This document shows, piece after piece, positions 38,501 to 51,000 of a stretch of 64,000 nt of DNA. Location: positions 18,344,469 to 18,408,468 of the forward strand of contig NC_088112.1 of the NCBI RefSeq assembly GCF_036370855.1, in the 5' to 3' direction. Each line of letters opens with the position of its first letter. Position 1 is the first letter of the stretch. This DNA is from Dromaius novaehollandiae (Eukaryota; Chordata; Aves; Casuariiformes; Dromaiidae). The notes under the pieces were generated by a model. The model ran no database searches. It was not told the origin of the DNA and worked only from the letters and a program-made list of their open reading frames with translations. The position numbers and the translations under genes were made by a program.

Positions 38501-40599
38501 GCAAGGCAATTGGGAAGGGACAGCAGACAGGACAATACCAGGTCAAGTGAAGTTGTGTCCTTCTGTAATATCAGAGGAGATGTTACTATCTGAAAGAGAT
38601 CATATATATATTTTAAAGATATTTTCCTTTTTAGTTTTCTGATCATTAAATTAATCAGCCAGTCAAGAGAAGTGGAATGTGCAAACGAAGAGGAAGCATT
38701 TGCACTATATCTGAGCTGTGTCAGCTACTGCTTTTGCCTACTGATTTGCTCACCTCTTTCTTAAAGACCCTTATGTTTTCCTCCTGCTAGTAGTGACTTC
38801 TTTCTTTGATCTCTTCCTTGGCCTATTTGTCTGTCTTGTTTATGGCTGTCTCTCCCTGAAAACAAGGATTCTGTTTTCTTTGTGATCTGCTGAGGCCATA
38901 ATTAGCTCCTCTAAATTTATTTTTCCTCTTTCACTGTAAATTATTGAAGGTCTATTAAAACTCTGATGGGTTGTTTTCTACATGAAGCAGATATTAATGT
39001 ATCTTGGGAGCAGCTACGTGGTTCTTACAATGAGTGGCAGGTAAAATATATTTTTGTATTTCTTGTAATTGTGTAGAACTTTCACACTGCTCCTGGGGAG
39101 AAACTTTTTTTTTTTTTTTAATAGAGTAGCATAATTTGTTTATTTTTAAACCACAAATATTTCAGGGACATTATGAGCACATTCTCTTTTCTAAAAACTA
39201 GGTAAAGTGATTGCGTCTGTTCATGCACTGAGATATGAACAAATGTCATCTTTCCCTGTCAATGGTCATCAAGCACGAACAATTAATATTTCTGTCATAA
39301 GTTACTCTTCACAGACTTCACTATAACGGAAAACAACTCCTTTGAGTTTAAAGGATGAAAACTTGGCCAACTGACAGAAACAAGGACAGAATTTTACTAA
39401 CAGAGTTGTGGAATTAATCTCTGGAGTTGATGCCATCTGACGAGGAATAAGGAAGAACCACAGTTTACTTTGTGCTGAAATCTTCAGCCTTTTTGGACTT
39501 TGCTTGGGGCTGTAGTTAACTCACTTTCTACTGAGGTCAATGTTATGCTTATATCTGTGAGTCTCCAAGGGTGCATTTTCACAGCATCTTAAGATGATCT
39601 AAGTCAGGGATGCTGCAGTTCTGCTTCCTCCCTTGTGCCAGCACTGGCACTCATGGAATCGTGCAGTGAACGCTTTCAGAAAGCTGAGGCAGCTAAAAGC
39701 TAAGCACTTTTTCATTGTAAGATTATTTTTGGCTGTCTCAGTTCTCTTAAGTGGATCATTGTGTGTTTGCAGCAAGCATCAGTGCTGGCACAGAGGAAGA
39801 AGCAGGATCACGCGGCTGGAGGGCAGGACGGCTCTAACCCCAACACAGATCAGTTTAGAGTACTGGGGAACTACATCCTGATATGATACCCAATACAAAA
39901 CTGTAACCACCAAGTCAGGAAGACTAGAATATTCAGTGTTTGCTCTTGCTGCACCTTTACAAAGGCTCCCAGGATCAGAATTGGAGGGAAGACTTTACTA
40001 GTCTCTCTGACCAAGGGACCAGGCACAGCACTACTGTTTGTCTCTCCTCTTGCCCCTGGTAGTGAGACTTGTGATCAAGCTGGAGAAGAGAGGTCAATAA
40101 TAGTGATGTGATTGCAAGGTTTGGTGCGAATGTTCCTGGAGGTGTGGAGAACGGAATAGCACAGACAGGCCTTTGAAAGCTAAGAACTGGGATATAAAAG
40201 AGGTAAAATGACCATTTCATGTGGAACAGTGTCCTAAAAAAAAAAAAAAAACTTGAAAAGGTCTATGAAATTATCATCAGAGATGAGACAAGACGGGCCT
40301 GCAATTCAGGATCCAGTGTCTGAAAAAGCAAAGAAATGGAAAGCAAGGAACAGAGCAAATGGGGAGATTCCCAAAATGAAGAGGAAGTAATGTGACCTGA
40401 GCAGGTCCCACAGTATATATGTATATACTTAAGAGAGAGGAAGGGTGAGATGAGGTAAGTGCTCTAAGTATGGATGCTTTAACACTTCATGAGGTTTTGA
40501 GGGTTGCATGCACTTCGGTGTGTTAGATTATATGTGGTCTATTTATCAGAAGTAGATTGTCTTAATGTCCACACTCAGACTTGTATCTCATTGTAGGGA

Positions 40600-40690
40600 T
40601 AATGAACAAAGGAAGAAGCTACCTGAGGAGGTTGTGAAATTGCCTTCACTGAAAGCTTTTGAAACAGACTTGGCAGGTACCTGTGAAAGC
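40600..40690 (+). mobile_element. Degraded CR1/L3-type LINE fragment
   Basis: The stretch CTACCTGAGGAGGTTGTGAA, then GCCTTCACTGAAAGCTTTTG, then ACAGACTTGGCAGG, follows the CR1/L3 segment that reads GGAGGTGGTGGAGTC, CCTTCCCTGGAGGTTTT, then the AGACTGGA block. The match is short and diverged but keeps the order and spacing. The element is in sense orientation on the plus strand and is truncated on both sides. Confidence 0.5.
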
Positions 40691-41274
40691 CACTTAGGGA
40701 GGCAGAGGGGGATGCACCGGGAGAGGGAGCACGGATGGGTGAGGCTATGTTCAAGTGCAGCATCAGTGGCCAGACATGCAGTACACCAAATTGTATCGGT
40801 GTCTCTCCTGGACCCACACCTGGGCAGAAATGGAACAGGGGAATGAAGTGGAAAGAACAACTGCTAGAAGAGGTTGCTTGTGATTATAGGAATACCACGT
40901 GTGAAGGCTATGTAACTGAATTAATTACTAGGGAGTATTGTAAATGAAAAGAGAAGAGGACTAGGTTAACATCTATTTCAGAAACCTTGTGGTGCAGGCA
41001 CTAATATTCCTGGTAAAACATGAGCTGCCCTTTTCACCTTCAAGGAAAGAAAACGTGACCACAAAAATGATTCTCGGCTCCCAGATCATTTGCAATGTAA
41101 ACTCCAGTAGGTTTAAAAATGTTGTTTCTAATGGAGAATTCAGTATGTTGAAAATCATGCCACAAATCTGAGGCTAGTAATCTTTAATGTGCTGTAAAAG
41201 TAAAGCATCAAAAGTAAATGCATGTGTTAGTGGTTTCATAGGTTTTGCACACCCTTGAGTTCTAATTATTTATC

Positions 41275-41545
41275 TTAGAAAATACCTCCCAATGGAGCTA
41301 AGGAGAGATGTAAGGGTGAGAAGAGGGTGCAGCAACAGGGTTGGAAAGAGGATGGAAGGTGTGGGAGGAAACACTAGTAGGCAAAGCAAGAGCGAAGCTG
41401 CAGGAGGCAACAGGGACCAGTAGCACATTGGGAAGGGAAGGAAGAATGAACACAAAAGAGGGAAGAAGAGCCAGCTAGCTGCAGAGAGGGAGTAGATGTA
41501 AACAGATTACAAGGGAATGGGGAAAAAAAAATCTGAAGGGGGGGA
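41275..41545 (+). repeat. Purine-rich tract upstream of the HNRNPA0 island
   Basis: About 270 bp dominated by A and G with few pyrimidines, including GGGAAGGGAAGGAAGAATG near 41430 and a run of nine A near 41524. It has no clear period. It directly borders the CpG island on the right and may be an open-chromatin edge or neutral low-complexity DNA. Confidence 0.4.
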
Positions 41546-42335
41546 ATCACCCCACCCATAAAAATATGCTGTGTTGCCTTAAAGCCGGGAAAAGTGGGCC
41601 AGCCAAGGGAAATGAAGGTGAAACGCTTGGGCTGGCAAAGGTGAAGGGAAGAGTACAGCCTGAAGGTAAGGGCAGGGCCGTCCGCGGTGGGTTCCAGTCA
41701 GGCGGTTCCCGGCCTCAGCGCGGCGCCTCCTGCTCCCGCCCGGCCCCGGCTCACAGCGGCCGAGGAGCAGGACACGGCAGCGCAGCGCGGCCGGGAGGCC
41801 CCGCGGAGGGTGAGGAGCTGGCCGGCGCCTTAAATGCTCCTTCCTGCCGGCGGCAGGGACAGGAGCGCGCGCGGAGCCGCCGCTGCCTCAGCTTGTCGGA
41901 GCTGCGCGCGGGGGCAGCTGCCCTCGGGCCTTTCCTTGCCCTCGCCCCGGGTCGCGCGTCCCTCGGCCTCGGAACAGCGAGGCGCTGCGCGGCGGGGGGC
42001 GATGGATAGGGCGTGTGGAGGGTGCTTAGGGAGAGAGGGGTCGGCGAACCCCCCCTCGGCGGTGAGGCAGGGACTCGCTACGCCCCGCGAGCGGCGGGGG
42101 ACGGCGCGGGGCGGGCCGGGCGCCCTTCCCCTCCAGGGGCCGGGGCCGCCTCTCGGCTCGCCGCGCGGCGGGGGCGGGGCAGGAGGCGAGGGGCCAGCGG
42201 AACGGCCGCCTAACGGTCAGCGTTTCAAATGATCCCGCGCGAGCTGCCAGGAGACCCCCGCGGCTCGCCACCCCCCCCCGCCTGCGGGGGCGGGGCCGCC
42301 GGGGAGAAAGCGCGCGGCTGGGAAAGAGGCGGCCC

Positions 42336-42625
42336 ATTGGCTCGCGTCCGCTGGGTTGACGCATTGGCGCAGCCGGGCCCGGCCCCTCCCCTCTCCCCCT
42401 TCTCTCGGCGCGGGCACGGGGTGCTCTGCATCGCAGGCCGTTACGGGGGGATTCTATTGGCTAGCCAGGGTGTCAGTTACGGGCGAACGCCTGCCCCTTT
42501 CGCGGCTTTTACCGACGCGCGGCGGAGGTCGCGCCCTCCCATTAGACGACGCGCTCGTCAATCATGGCCGGGGCCCCGCCCCCATAGGTGAGTCGCGGAC
42601 GGCAACGGCGGCCCGCTCTCATTGG
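42336..42625 (-). promoter_or_regulatory. HNRNPA0: Array of four CCAAT boxes (NF-Y type)
   Basis: ATTGG, the reverse of CCAAT, occurs at 42336-42340, 42363-42367, 42456-42460 and 42621-42625. Each is followed by C or CT, as favoured by NF-Y. Spacings are 27, 93 and 165 bp. The last lies roughly 90 bp before the probable start, the usual CCAAT position. All four share one orientation. Confidence 0.7.
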
Positions 42626-42732
42626 CTGCGCGAGCGCTGGGGGCGTGCGCTGCGGTGGCACGGCGGGCGGGGCTCCCAGCGTCCCCTTTGTGTGGGCACC
42701 AGTCGCCGGCCGAGCTCTTGAGGAGTAGCAGC

Positions 42733-42742
42733 CGCCATTTTG
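42733..42742 (+). promoter_or_regulatory. HNRNPA0: YY1-like element at the probable HNRNPA0 start
   Basis: CGCCATTTTG matches the YY1 core (GCCATnTT). In TATA-less housekeeping promoters this element often sits just downstream of the transcription start. It places the start near 42710-42730 and gives a leader of roughly 300 nt that contains no upstream ATG. Confidence 0.5.
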
Positions 42743-43032
42743 TGCGTGTCTGTGTTTTCCCCCCACCCCCGCCCCCCTTTTCTGTGGGAACAGTGGCGGC
42801 CGGGACGCCCCATCTCTTCCGCTGGTAAGGTGAGGCGAAGCGAAGGCGTTGGGCCAGGCCGAGGGCGAAATCGCTGGCGGCTGCTGGCTGCCGTGAAGTC
42901 GCGCTGCTCGCAGCGAGAGAGGGGGAAGAAGCAGTCGACGGAAAAGGGGGAAAAAAACCTTCAGAGCTGCCCCCCAACAGGAGGAGGAGTCTCGGCGCCA
43001 GGCCTAGGCGCAGCCCCGGCACCGGCGGCAGC

Positions 43033-43980
43033 ATGGAGAACTCGCAGCTATGCAAGCTGTTCATCGGCGGCCTGAACGTGCAGACCACGGAGGCCGGGCT
43101 GCGGGAGCACTTCGCGGCCTACGGTACCCTCACCGACTGCGTGGTCGTGCTCAACCCGCAGACCAAGCGCTCCCGCTGCTTCGGCTTCGTCACCTACTCG
43201 GCGGTAGAGGAGGCCGACGCCGCCATGGCCGCCTCCCCCCACGCCGTGGACGGCAACGCGGTGGAGCTGAAGCGGGCCGTGTCCCGCGAGGACTCGGCCA
43301 AACCCGGGGCCCACGCTAAGGTGAAGAAGCTCTTTGTGGGCGGCCTCAAGGGGGACGTGGGCGAAGGGGACCTGGTGCAGCATTTCAGCCAGTTCGGCCC
43401 CGTGGAGAAGGCCGAGATCATCGCCGACAAACAGAGCGGGAAGAAGCGCGGCTTCGGCTTCGTCTATTTCCAGAACCACGACGCTGCCGACAAGGCTGCC
43501 GTGGTCAAGTTCCACCCGATCCAGGGCCATCGCGTGGAGGTCAAGAAGGCCGTGCCTAAGGAGGACATCCAGTCGGGCGGGGGAGGCGGCGGCGGCGGCT
43601 CTTCGAGGCCTTCCCGGGGAGGCAGAGGCGGAGGAAGGGGACGGGGCGGCGGTGGCGGCAACCGGGATCACAACGGCCTTTCCAAAGGAGGCGGCGGTTA
43701 CAATAGTTACGGCGGCTACGGCGGAGGAGGCGGCGGCGGCGGCGGCGGTTACGGCTCCTACGGCAGCGGCTCCTACGGCGGCGGTGGTGGAGGTGGAGGC
43801 GGCGACTACGGCAACGGGTACGGCGGGTTCGGCAGCTACAGCCAGCACCAGTCCTCCTACGGCCCCATGAAGAGCGGCGGAGGAGGTGGAGGAGGGGGCG
43901 GCAACTGGGGGGGCCGCAGTAACAGTGGACCGTACAGAGGAGGCTACGGTGGGGGAGGGTATGGGGGCGGCTCTTTCTAA
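43033..43980 (+). CDS. HNRNPA0: Heterogeneous nuclear ribonucleoprotein A0
   Basis: An hnRNP A/B-family protein that binds AU-rich mRNA elements in the nucleus and cytoplasm; in mammals it is a target of the p38-MK2 pathway. The frame gives 315 residues in one exon (the human protein has about 305). RRM1 spans about 7-86, with RNP2 LFIGGL at 9-14 and RNP1 RCFGFVTY at 48-55. RRM2 spans about 98-175, with LFVGGL at 100-105 and RGFGFVYF at 139-146. Ser84 in AVSRED corresponds to the MK2 phosphorylation site reported for the human protein. The tail from 182 is glycine-rich, with an RGG box at 195-205 and an M9-like transportin signal (SSYGPMK and [12 protein letters not shown] at 300-301). The start has a strong Kozak context (A at -3, G at +4). 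Extra length relative to mammals is probably in the glycine runs. Confidence 0.97.
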   Translation: MENSQLCKLFIGGLNVQTTEAGLREHFAAYGTLTDCVVVLNPQTKRSRCFGFVTYSAVEEADAAMAASPHAVDGNAVELKRAVSREDSAKPGAHAKVKKLFVGGLKGDVGEGDLVQHFSQFGPVEKAEIIADKQSGKKRGFGFVYFQNHDAADKAAVVKFHPIQGHRVEVKKAVPKEDIQSGGGGGGGGSSRPSRGGRGGGRGRGGGGGNRDHNGLSKGGGGYNSYGGYGGGGGGGGGGYGSYGSGSYGGGGGGGGGDYGNGYGGFGSYSQHQSSYGPMKSGGGGGGGGGNWGGRSNSGPYRGGYGGGGYGGGSF

Positions 43981-44515
43981 GTTGGAGCGCCCATACCCAC
44001 TGGGGGTGGCATGGAGAGCCCTCCCTTTGATACGGGGCAGCTTCTAAATGGTTTCTCCCCTCATTCGCCGAAGGGCAGCTCCTTTTAAATGCCTCCCTGC
44101 TGTGGGAGCAGCTCCTAAATGCCCCCTGGGGGTCGCCTCTGCTGCCTGTGCCACTTCTTTCTCTCTGAAGATGGACTGGGCCCCACATACACATACTTTG
44201 TGTTACAGTCATTGATGGACTCTATTTTTTTATTATTACTTGGACCTTGGTCGTTTTTATACTAGCAACGAAAAATGTCTTGTTTTAATTTGTTTTTTGG
44301 GGGTATGGGGGGGGGGAAGTGTCTTGCTGATCTGGAGTAAAAACTGGGGGGGGGTTATGGGGGAATTTCCTTTGTTGTAAGGACTTGATACCTGGCTACT
44401 ACATTTTTTTCTACAAAATCTACTCGGATCCCATGACTGAAATTAACATTTCTGTAAAGGAGGAAAAAATCGTTTTTACGTTTTTTATTTTTTAAATAAA
44501 TCATTGTGTTCATTG
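43981..44515 (+). other. HNRNPA0: HNRNPA0 proximal 3'UTR
   Basis: After the TAA stop comes a mixed, then T-rich, 3'UTR. It ends at a canonical AATAAA (44495-44500) followed by a TGTGTT-containing downstream element. Repeated CCTAAATG- and CTTCTAAATG-like phrases occur at 44040-44120. G runs near 44301-44317 and 44346-44362 may be structured. Confidence 0.7.
44495..44500 (+). terminator. HNRNPA0: First HNRNPA0 poly(A) signal
   Basis: AATAAA followed within about 10 nt by a GT-rich stretch (TTGTGTTC). It is the first canonical signal after the stop codon, and cleavage is expected near 44512-44520. Confidence 0.7.
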
Positions 44516-45104
44516 ACCTTTACATGTCTAATATTTTTTCCTAGGATCCATTCCGTACGGTTTAAGGCTTTTCTGGGTTTGAAACAAGTGTTCCTCTGCT
44601 TTAAAATCTCTATGTATTTAGAGTAAATATTTTATTGCCAGTAAAGGTCCTAATTGACTTTTTTGCTACCCCCCTAGTGGATTTATTGGTTTTCAAACAC
44701 TTGACAGAGAAATTTTTGAAGTACTAATCCGTGGATGTGGTCTGTTTTTTAAATATTCGTTCTCACTTATGCAGTTTGTGTGCATCCACCATCTTGTACT
44801 AGGCAGTTTGACGTGCTGACATGGTTGGTCAATTTTTTCTATAGGACTTTTCCATCAACGTATGTACTGTGTAGTTTTGAAGAAGTAGTTTGTGTTAAGC
44901 ATGTGCTTCATTCATATAAAATGTTCAGAATTTCCGATTGCTTAGTTTCAAGTCCTCTTATTGGTTTGTCTGTATATGATTCCTTACAGGAAAGGGTCAA
45001 CATTTATCCCTTCTATTAAATGCATACTTGTTTTCATAGTACCGGGTTAACAGACTTCACTCTGAACTATTGTCCTTCATTCAAGTTCCCCGAGAATCTT
45101 TTGC

Positions 45105-45119
45105 AGCACCATCTACTGG
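45105..45119 (-). promoter_or_regulatory. CTCF-like motif, minus orientation
   Basis: AGCACCATCTACTGG fits the reverse CTCF core RSYGCCMYCTRSTGG at 14 of 15 positions; the single mismatch is A in place of the invariant G. It lies about 600 bp beyond the first HNRNPA0 poly(A) signal. Confidence 0.4.
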
Positions 45120-45336
45120 CAGGATGGCAGCACCATTGCTGTAGGCTTTATTACAGCAGAGTAAAATTGGTTTGCTAACAATTGTACTAGATTTTTGAAA
45201 GCTTTTTTATGCCATTAGATGACTGGTGTAGAATGAAATGAAATCTGCATGTGAATAAAGTTGGGCTCCATGAGTATTGACTGAAAAAAGAAATGGATTT
45301 GCAATACCTGCCTCAGCACGTTTTTTGGGTCTTTTG

Positions 45337-45337
<1 letters not shown>

Positions 45338-45367
<30 letters not shown>
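45338..45367 (+). repeat. T30 homopolymer
   Basis: An uninterrupted run of about 30 thymines. It could be the poly(A) tail of a minus-strand retroinsertion, but no retroelement body was recognised at its left. It may simply be an expanded homopolymer, and its length is prone to sequencing error. Confidence 0.8.
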
Positions 45368-45371
<4 letters not shown>

Positions 45372-48081
45372 ATTGCAATTGCCCATATTTCAAAAAGTGA
45401 TAATCTAAACTGGGCAAAGTGCTATGATAAATGAGCCAGCTAAGTGTACCAGTAACATAGGTGCCAGTTGTAAAGCAAAAATATCTGTGTAGTCTGCTTG
45501 ATTAACAAATGTATATTTGTAGCCCTTTCACGCAATAGAATTAAAGTTTGTTGTTTATTAAAAAGCATAATGTTTTAGGGGAAAACTGCCTTCCTGCATA
45601 GAAATATAGAATAGCAACGTTTATGGGTTTATGGATATCAAATAAAGAATTGAATTCCTTACATGCTTGAGTGAGAGTATGTATGATATGGGGCATGGAT
45701 AAAAAAGTACAAAGTTATTTTGACTTCAGGTTTCTAAGCGCTTAGTTTTTAATGCTGATGCTTTATGGGACTTCATCCTGAAAGCTGATCTGTGGTCCAG
45801 ATAAGCAAGATCCTAGACGTGTAACTCCCACTGATTCCAGTGGAAAGTGAGCGTCTAAGTCTTTGTGCCTCTGGGCTGTAGAACTTCACATGAAACTTCA
45901 GTGTATTCTCAGTCTTTTATGTAAGTCTAACTTGACACTGATTTTAGTTGAAATGAGTCTTTTTGCTGTATTAGAAATAAAACTAGTGTCAACTAAATTC
46001 ACTACCTGCTTGAGCTTAAACAAACGGGGACAACTTTTTGATATCTTCAAGATTTAAGCTGTAAGAGCTGAGTTTCCTCTTGTTTGTGATAATTCGTGGC
46101 TCTTAAATAGTGAAACTGGTTCTCTTTGGCCTAGCTTTTGTAAATAGGTTCCAAGTAACTTGCTGTTTGAAGTTATATTGTATTTTTTAAATCTAAAAAC
46201 TTGTTAGCCTCTGTTGTGAACCAGTGTCACTGATAACTTGTTGAAAGTGCAAGTCACTTCAAAGAAGTATTTGTGAAATGTTGCACTTGGTAAACTACCA
46301 GCTCTCGTCAGTGGAGAGCTTCAGGTAGTTGGCTTTATTTCGGATCATTGAGCTTGAAGTTTTTTACGTTATCCTTACAATTTAAAGACATGTTGGACAG
46401 TCTATCCTCGGACTTCAAGTGAAGCACAGCTTTCCATTTTGAAGTTCAAACAACTACTACGTTCCAGGCCTCGTGCTAGTTTAGGCATATGATTTAGTCC
46501 CTTGCATGGATGGGTTGCCTTAACCTTATCAAGGGACAACTTGGTTTTGAAAGATGCAGTTAAAATCACTTCTGTGATGTGGCTTGTCATTTGAGTTTGA
46601 GGAAAAGATTTGCACACAAATCAGACTTCATGTGTGAACTCTTAACTGTTTTGCCAAGTTATTGCTTGGTTTTGAGAACTGTTATACTGAAGCATACTAT
46701 TTGATTACCTGTACATAACAGTCCTCTTGTAGGACTACTGTCTTACAGAATAAAGAGTGGATCCCAGAAATTGCATCTGTATTTGAGGGCTATGCTATCT
46801 AATTCATATTTTTAAAGTTTGTCATCTCTGTAACTTTCTAAGGTTTCCTCTGAAGTGCTCTGTGGCAAGCGTCAGGTAATTGGGACTGGCTCTGCTCTAA
46901 GCTCTTCTCTCTAGGGAGAAAGAACTTTTTTGTGACAATGCAGGTACCTTTTCAGAGGCTCGTGTAAATGATGGTTCAGTGAGAGGCAGTAGTGATAGGC
47001 TGCACCATGGAATATAAAAAGACGCAAGTCCATATTGGATAGTATTAAAATGGCAATGATTTAAATAATCTCTTTGAATATATGCCTATTTGTGGGACCA
47101 TTCCTAGGGAATGGAAGAGATTTGTTGCTAAAGCTTTGTTTATATGTTTAATGACATTTTGTAGTTTTCTGACCCCCAGGTGGGTTTGTCTGCATGGGGG
47201 TGTGTGGTAGAGTTAACCTTAAGTGAAGTCTATAGCTGACATGTAAATAAGTTTTAGATTGCAAAGTCCCTCTGGGATGGTCTTATGGAGATAGAAGTAA
47301 AGTAGCTTCAGTTTGCTGTTCTTTATTTTGTAGTTATTACTGGAGCATAGATGTCTGAAATCATTTAAAAAGTTTAATGGCCTCCTGTTCAGTAATGAGT
47401 GAAGTACTGTTAGTTTCACCTGTGAGAAATAGGAAGTGAGAGCAATTGGTTTATTTTTTGGGTTCAATAAAGAAAGTAAAAGTGCAGCGGTTCTCTTGAA
47501 ATGGATTTTTTTTGTCATGATCTTCTGCATGAACAAAAAAAGGCTCTATAGAGACTATGGAACCATAATCTAGTTTGTGTTAAGTGATGCGCAGTATTTT
47601 CTTTAATAATAGAGTAAGCAGGAGTATTCATACCTACTCCAAACACTAATCTGTTCTTAGTCCTGCTTCATGTGACTTGTAAATTTTTTTGACTAATAAA
47701 ATTAGTCTAACATACACTTTTATAATACCAGTGACTACTGTATTAAAAAGAAACGTGCTAAACACATCTACACTTAATGAATCAATAACTGCACAAATCA
47801 ATGGAAGAACATCTCATTTTAATATTTTAATATTAGGTGATGGAAAGGTAGTTCAGAACAGGAGCAACAGTTGAAACTGCTTTGATCACCGTAAAAACTG
47901 GCAGATCACTGACTGTATTACAACTGTGACAGATCTCAAAAATAAAAAGCTGTGTCTTGCCCTTCAGACTAGTGTAATATACTTAGATGGATGATGTTTA
48001 CCATAGGGAACTGAGCAACATCTCAGGTTCGTGTTGTGTACTGAAATCGTTGCAATCGCTGCAGTGCAGCTGCAGTGCTGG

Positions 48082-48097
48082 CTCCTGCTAGCAGGAG
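48082..48097. repeat. 16-bp perfect palindrome
   Basis: CTCCTGCTAGCAGGAG reads the same on both strands. It follows a CTGCAGTGCAGCTGCAGTG stretch that is itself self-complementary in part, so this 45-bp area could form small hairpins. No function is indicated. Confidence 0.4.
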
Positions 48098-51000
48098 GGG
48101 GGCATCCTGGGACCTGTTAGGAGGCCAACAGTGTGCACAATGGGGGCAATAGTGGGAGATGTCCTTGAACTGTATCACATACTTTTTTCCTACTGTGGCC
48201 TTAAAAATGAGTGAAGCTGAAATACTTAAGACAGAAGTGTAATTTACAGTTGTTAACTGCTTTACTGTGTTTCCCCCACCGGCTTAGACTGCTGTAAAGC
48301 AAATTTTGCTTTGATTTTTAGTGTTCAAAGATCTAGATGGAGAGTGTAGATCAGAACACTGGTTTATTATCCTACCCTGTCAGCTGATACTATTGTCACA
48401 ACATAATGGCATTCCTATTGCTGCTGAAGGGTTTGATGCTGAGTGGTGCTGAGGACCCTCACCTCCTGTTCAGGTCTGAAAATAGAGCGGCTTCTTTTTT
48501 TCTGTGTATCTCAGAATGTGCTTTATAAAAATGCAAAAGTTTGATTTAAATAGTTAATCCCCCCAAAATAAAACTTGAGGACACACTTTTGGTGTGTACA
48601 CAATAGATGAAAGATGATGAGAGATGCCTGGTTTTCTAATAAGAGGTAGCTTGCTTGAGTTTAAAAAGAATTGCTTGTCCTGTAGTTGTTCTGATGAGTT
48701 AAAGTTTATCACGTAATCAGCAGTTTGTACCACATTTATGTTGTATAAAGTTTGTTACAGATCTCTGCTGTCGAAGCTATCAAATAGGAAGAAGGCCTTT
48801 CCAGTATGCATGTTAAAGTATGCATATACAAAATACCTTGGATTAATACTAGTTGATGGTTTAAAATGTAACCTGAAAAACTTCAGTCTTTCACCTTAAC
48901 TATAGCTGCAGTTTACAAAACAATGGGTTATTTAATCTTTTTGCATGATTAATTCCATGATCCGAGGTATCCATCTCTTAAAGATGTTTTCTGCTTATTT
49001 TTGTATTTCTTAAATGAAAAAAACAATTACATCTGTGCTTAGTTTAAAAATGTATTTCACAATACAAGAGCACTATAAGGAGCTTTGAGCCAGGCTGAAA
49101 AAACACTATTTGCTTTTGTCGATGGGTTTCCTACTGAAGTATCGCTACTTTTCTTATTTTTGGTATGCACACGTGTATGCACATCCCCCCTCTACTGCTG
49201 CTTACCTAGAATGAGTATTTATTCCTGCTGCAATGTAAGTACTACACATCTAAAACTAGTCAGTAGTATTTCTTATAAAGCAAAATGAAAGGCTTCTGCA
49301 ATACATATTTACCTAAGAATTTTCTATTCCTTGTTGTATACTAGGACTTTCAAAGGAGCTGACGGAGTTGGGTGCTTTCCTCTTTGATGTTCCTTTGACA
49401 AATCCTAATCTTAATTTTCTGCCTTCTCTGCACTCAGAACTCTGTTCAATTTCTATATTATATGTAAGGGGAGGAAATGTATAGTTGCTCTTGAACTGAA
49501 ATCTCTGTATGGTTCTAAAAGTGTCTTGATCATATCTCTGTTGCCTGTAAAAACGTCTGACCCATCTCATGGGAGAACAGAGACATGGAAAAGTGTAGCA
49601 GGAATACTGTAGGAGCAAGGGCTGTAAGGAAGATTGGTACAGAAGAGAGGCATTCTTCAGATTCTTCTATTTCCTGAAGTTCTCCTATCTACCGGATAGA
49701 CGGGACTTCTCTCAGTTAAGAAGATGGAACATTTCAGGTCCCTAGGCCGTAGCAAAAAAATTTTAGCATAGAAAATAAAACCCAGGTACTAGTCTGTTGT
49801 TGGTTCAGTCTGTGCCAGCAGGAGTCCTAAACAAAAAGCTGCAACAACATTTTGCTGATAAATACTCTCTGCAGTTGATCTTGGTGTAAATTCTTTTACT
49901 AAAGGTCTGTACTGTAAATCTGTAGTACTGGCAATTGCTATTACAGAAAATATCAAGCTGGATATTCTCAGATTGTCAGTTATCCAAGTAACCAAAGCTC
50001 CTTAACTTTGAAAACTTGATGTCAAGCCCAGTTAGACTAATAATGCCATCTGTCTGAGACATCTGGATATTAACCTTTTTAGTCTGCATATAATTTCATT
50101 CTTGGATGCTTTCACAAATGGAAAATGCATAAATTTGCTAACAACTGCTTTTCCTCAAAAAATTTCAAGCTATAATATGTGGAATTGGGTATAATTTTGA
50201 TACATACTACATTCATTAAACTAAATATCTTTTTTTTTTAATGTGTAATGCAGTAAGGAATCAATACCAATTTAGAAAGGGATTATGTTTCTAGCTGCAA
50301 ATGTGGCAAGAGCCCATTTGTTCCCTACCATCAAAGTACAAATCACTGAAGAACATTGCAGAAAAACTCCATAGAAGCAGAGTCAGTTGATGAATCTGGA
50401 ACTATCTCAGTTGTTCAAATGTTATTTTATACCATGCCATTGCCAGCTAGTTTTATGTCTCATAGAAGCCCTGGACTCGCTGGAAATACTGTTTTGAATT
50501 GAAGGGCATAGCTAAGCCTCACATCTTAAAAACACGCAGTTGGTCTGTAATCCAGTCAGTTTAAAAGACAAGTAATGTTTCAGTCACTTGTGCCATTTCT
50601 GTAACTTTTGTTGCTTTCTGCAGTTTTACATACGTCTTTTCCTATTTTGTTAGAAATCTTGCTTTCCACAAAATCCTGGAGAGAGGAAGCACGAGTCTAG
50701 TGACTGCAGGCACTGGTTTGGAAGAGGAAAGACCAGGAGACCAGTTCTTATTCCAGTATGGACTTCCAGTGCGGACAAAGTGCACAAGTAGGCTTTGGGG
50801 CTAGAGATTCATGCTCTTTTTAGTTGCTCTCTTTCTCCGTGGCTCAGTCATCTTGTTTTCTTTACTGCATGCTAGTAGTGCTTGGGTGGAAAGCTGCCTT
50901 CTCCTGACCCCCGTGCTGCTGAGTGGTCTGCAAGAAGGCGGGCAGGGCACCGCCCGGGGGGAGGCTGAGCTTCCCTAGCTACTATGCAAAAGCACAGCAC

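Larger units (their letters stand above)
27811..41270. other. AT-rich intergenic region
   Basis: No coding exon was recognised between NPY6R and the HNRNPA0 CpG island; the open frames are short and resemble nothing known. The NPY6R promoter and first exon may lie here, transcribed leftward. The region holds two old CR1/L3 fragments and homopolymer runs: A15 at 28740-28754, G13 at 37870-37882, T15 at 39105-39119 and A16 at 40236-40251. Confidence 0.6.
41650..44000. promoter_or_regulatory. HNRNPA0: CpG island of HNRNPA0
   Basis: Dense CpG, GC-rich sequence begins sharply near 41650 and continues through the HNRNPA0 coding region. GC boxes (Sp1-type GGGGCGGGGC) occur at 42171-42180, with others near 42286 and 42664. 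No TATA box was seen at a suitable place, so a dispersed housekeeping-type promoter is likely. The part before 42300 lies well upstream of the probable transcription start and could support divergent noncoding transcription. Confidence 0.85.

Noticed and set aside
43048-43848. Antisense 266-codon frame inside HNRNPA0
   Set aside because: It mirrors the GC-rich, stop-poor coding strand and has no recognisable domain.
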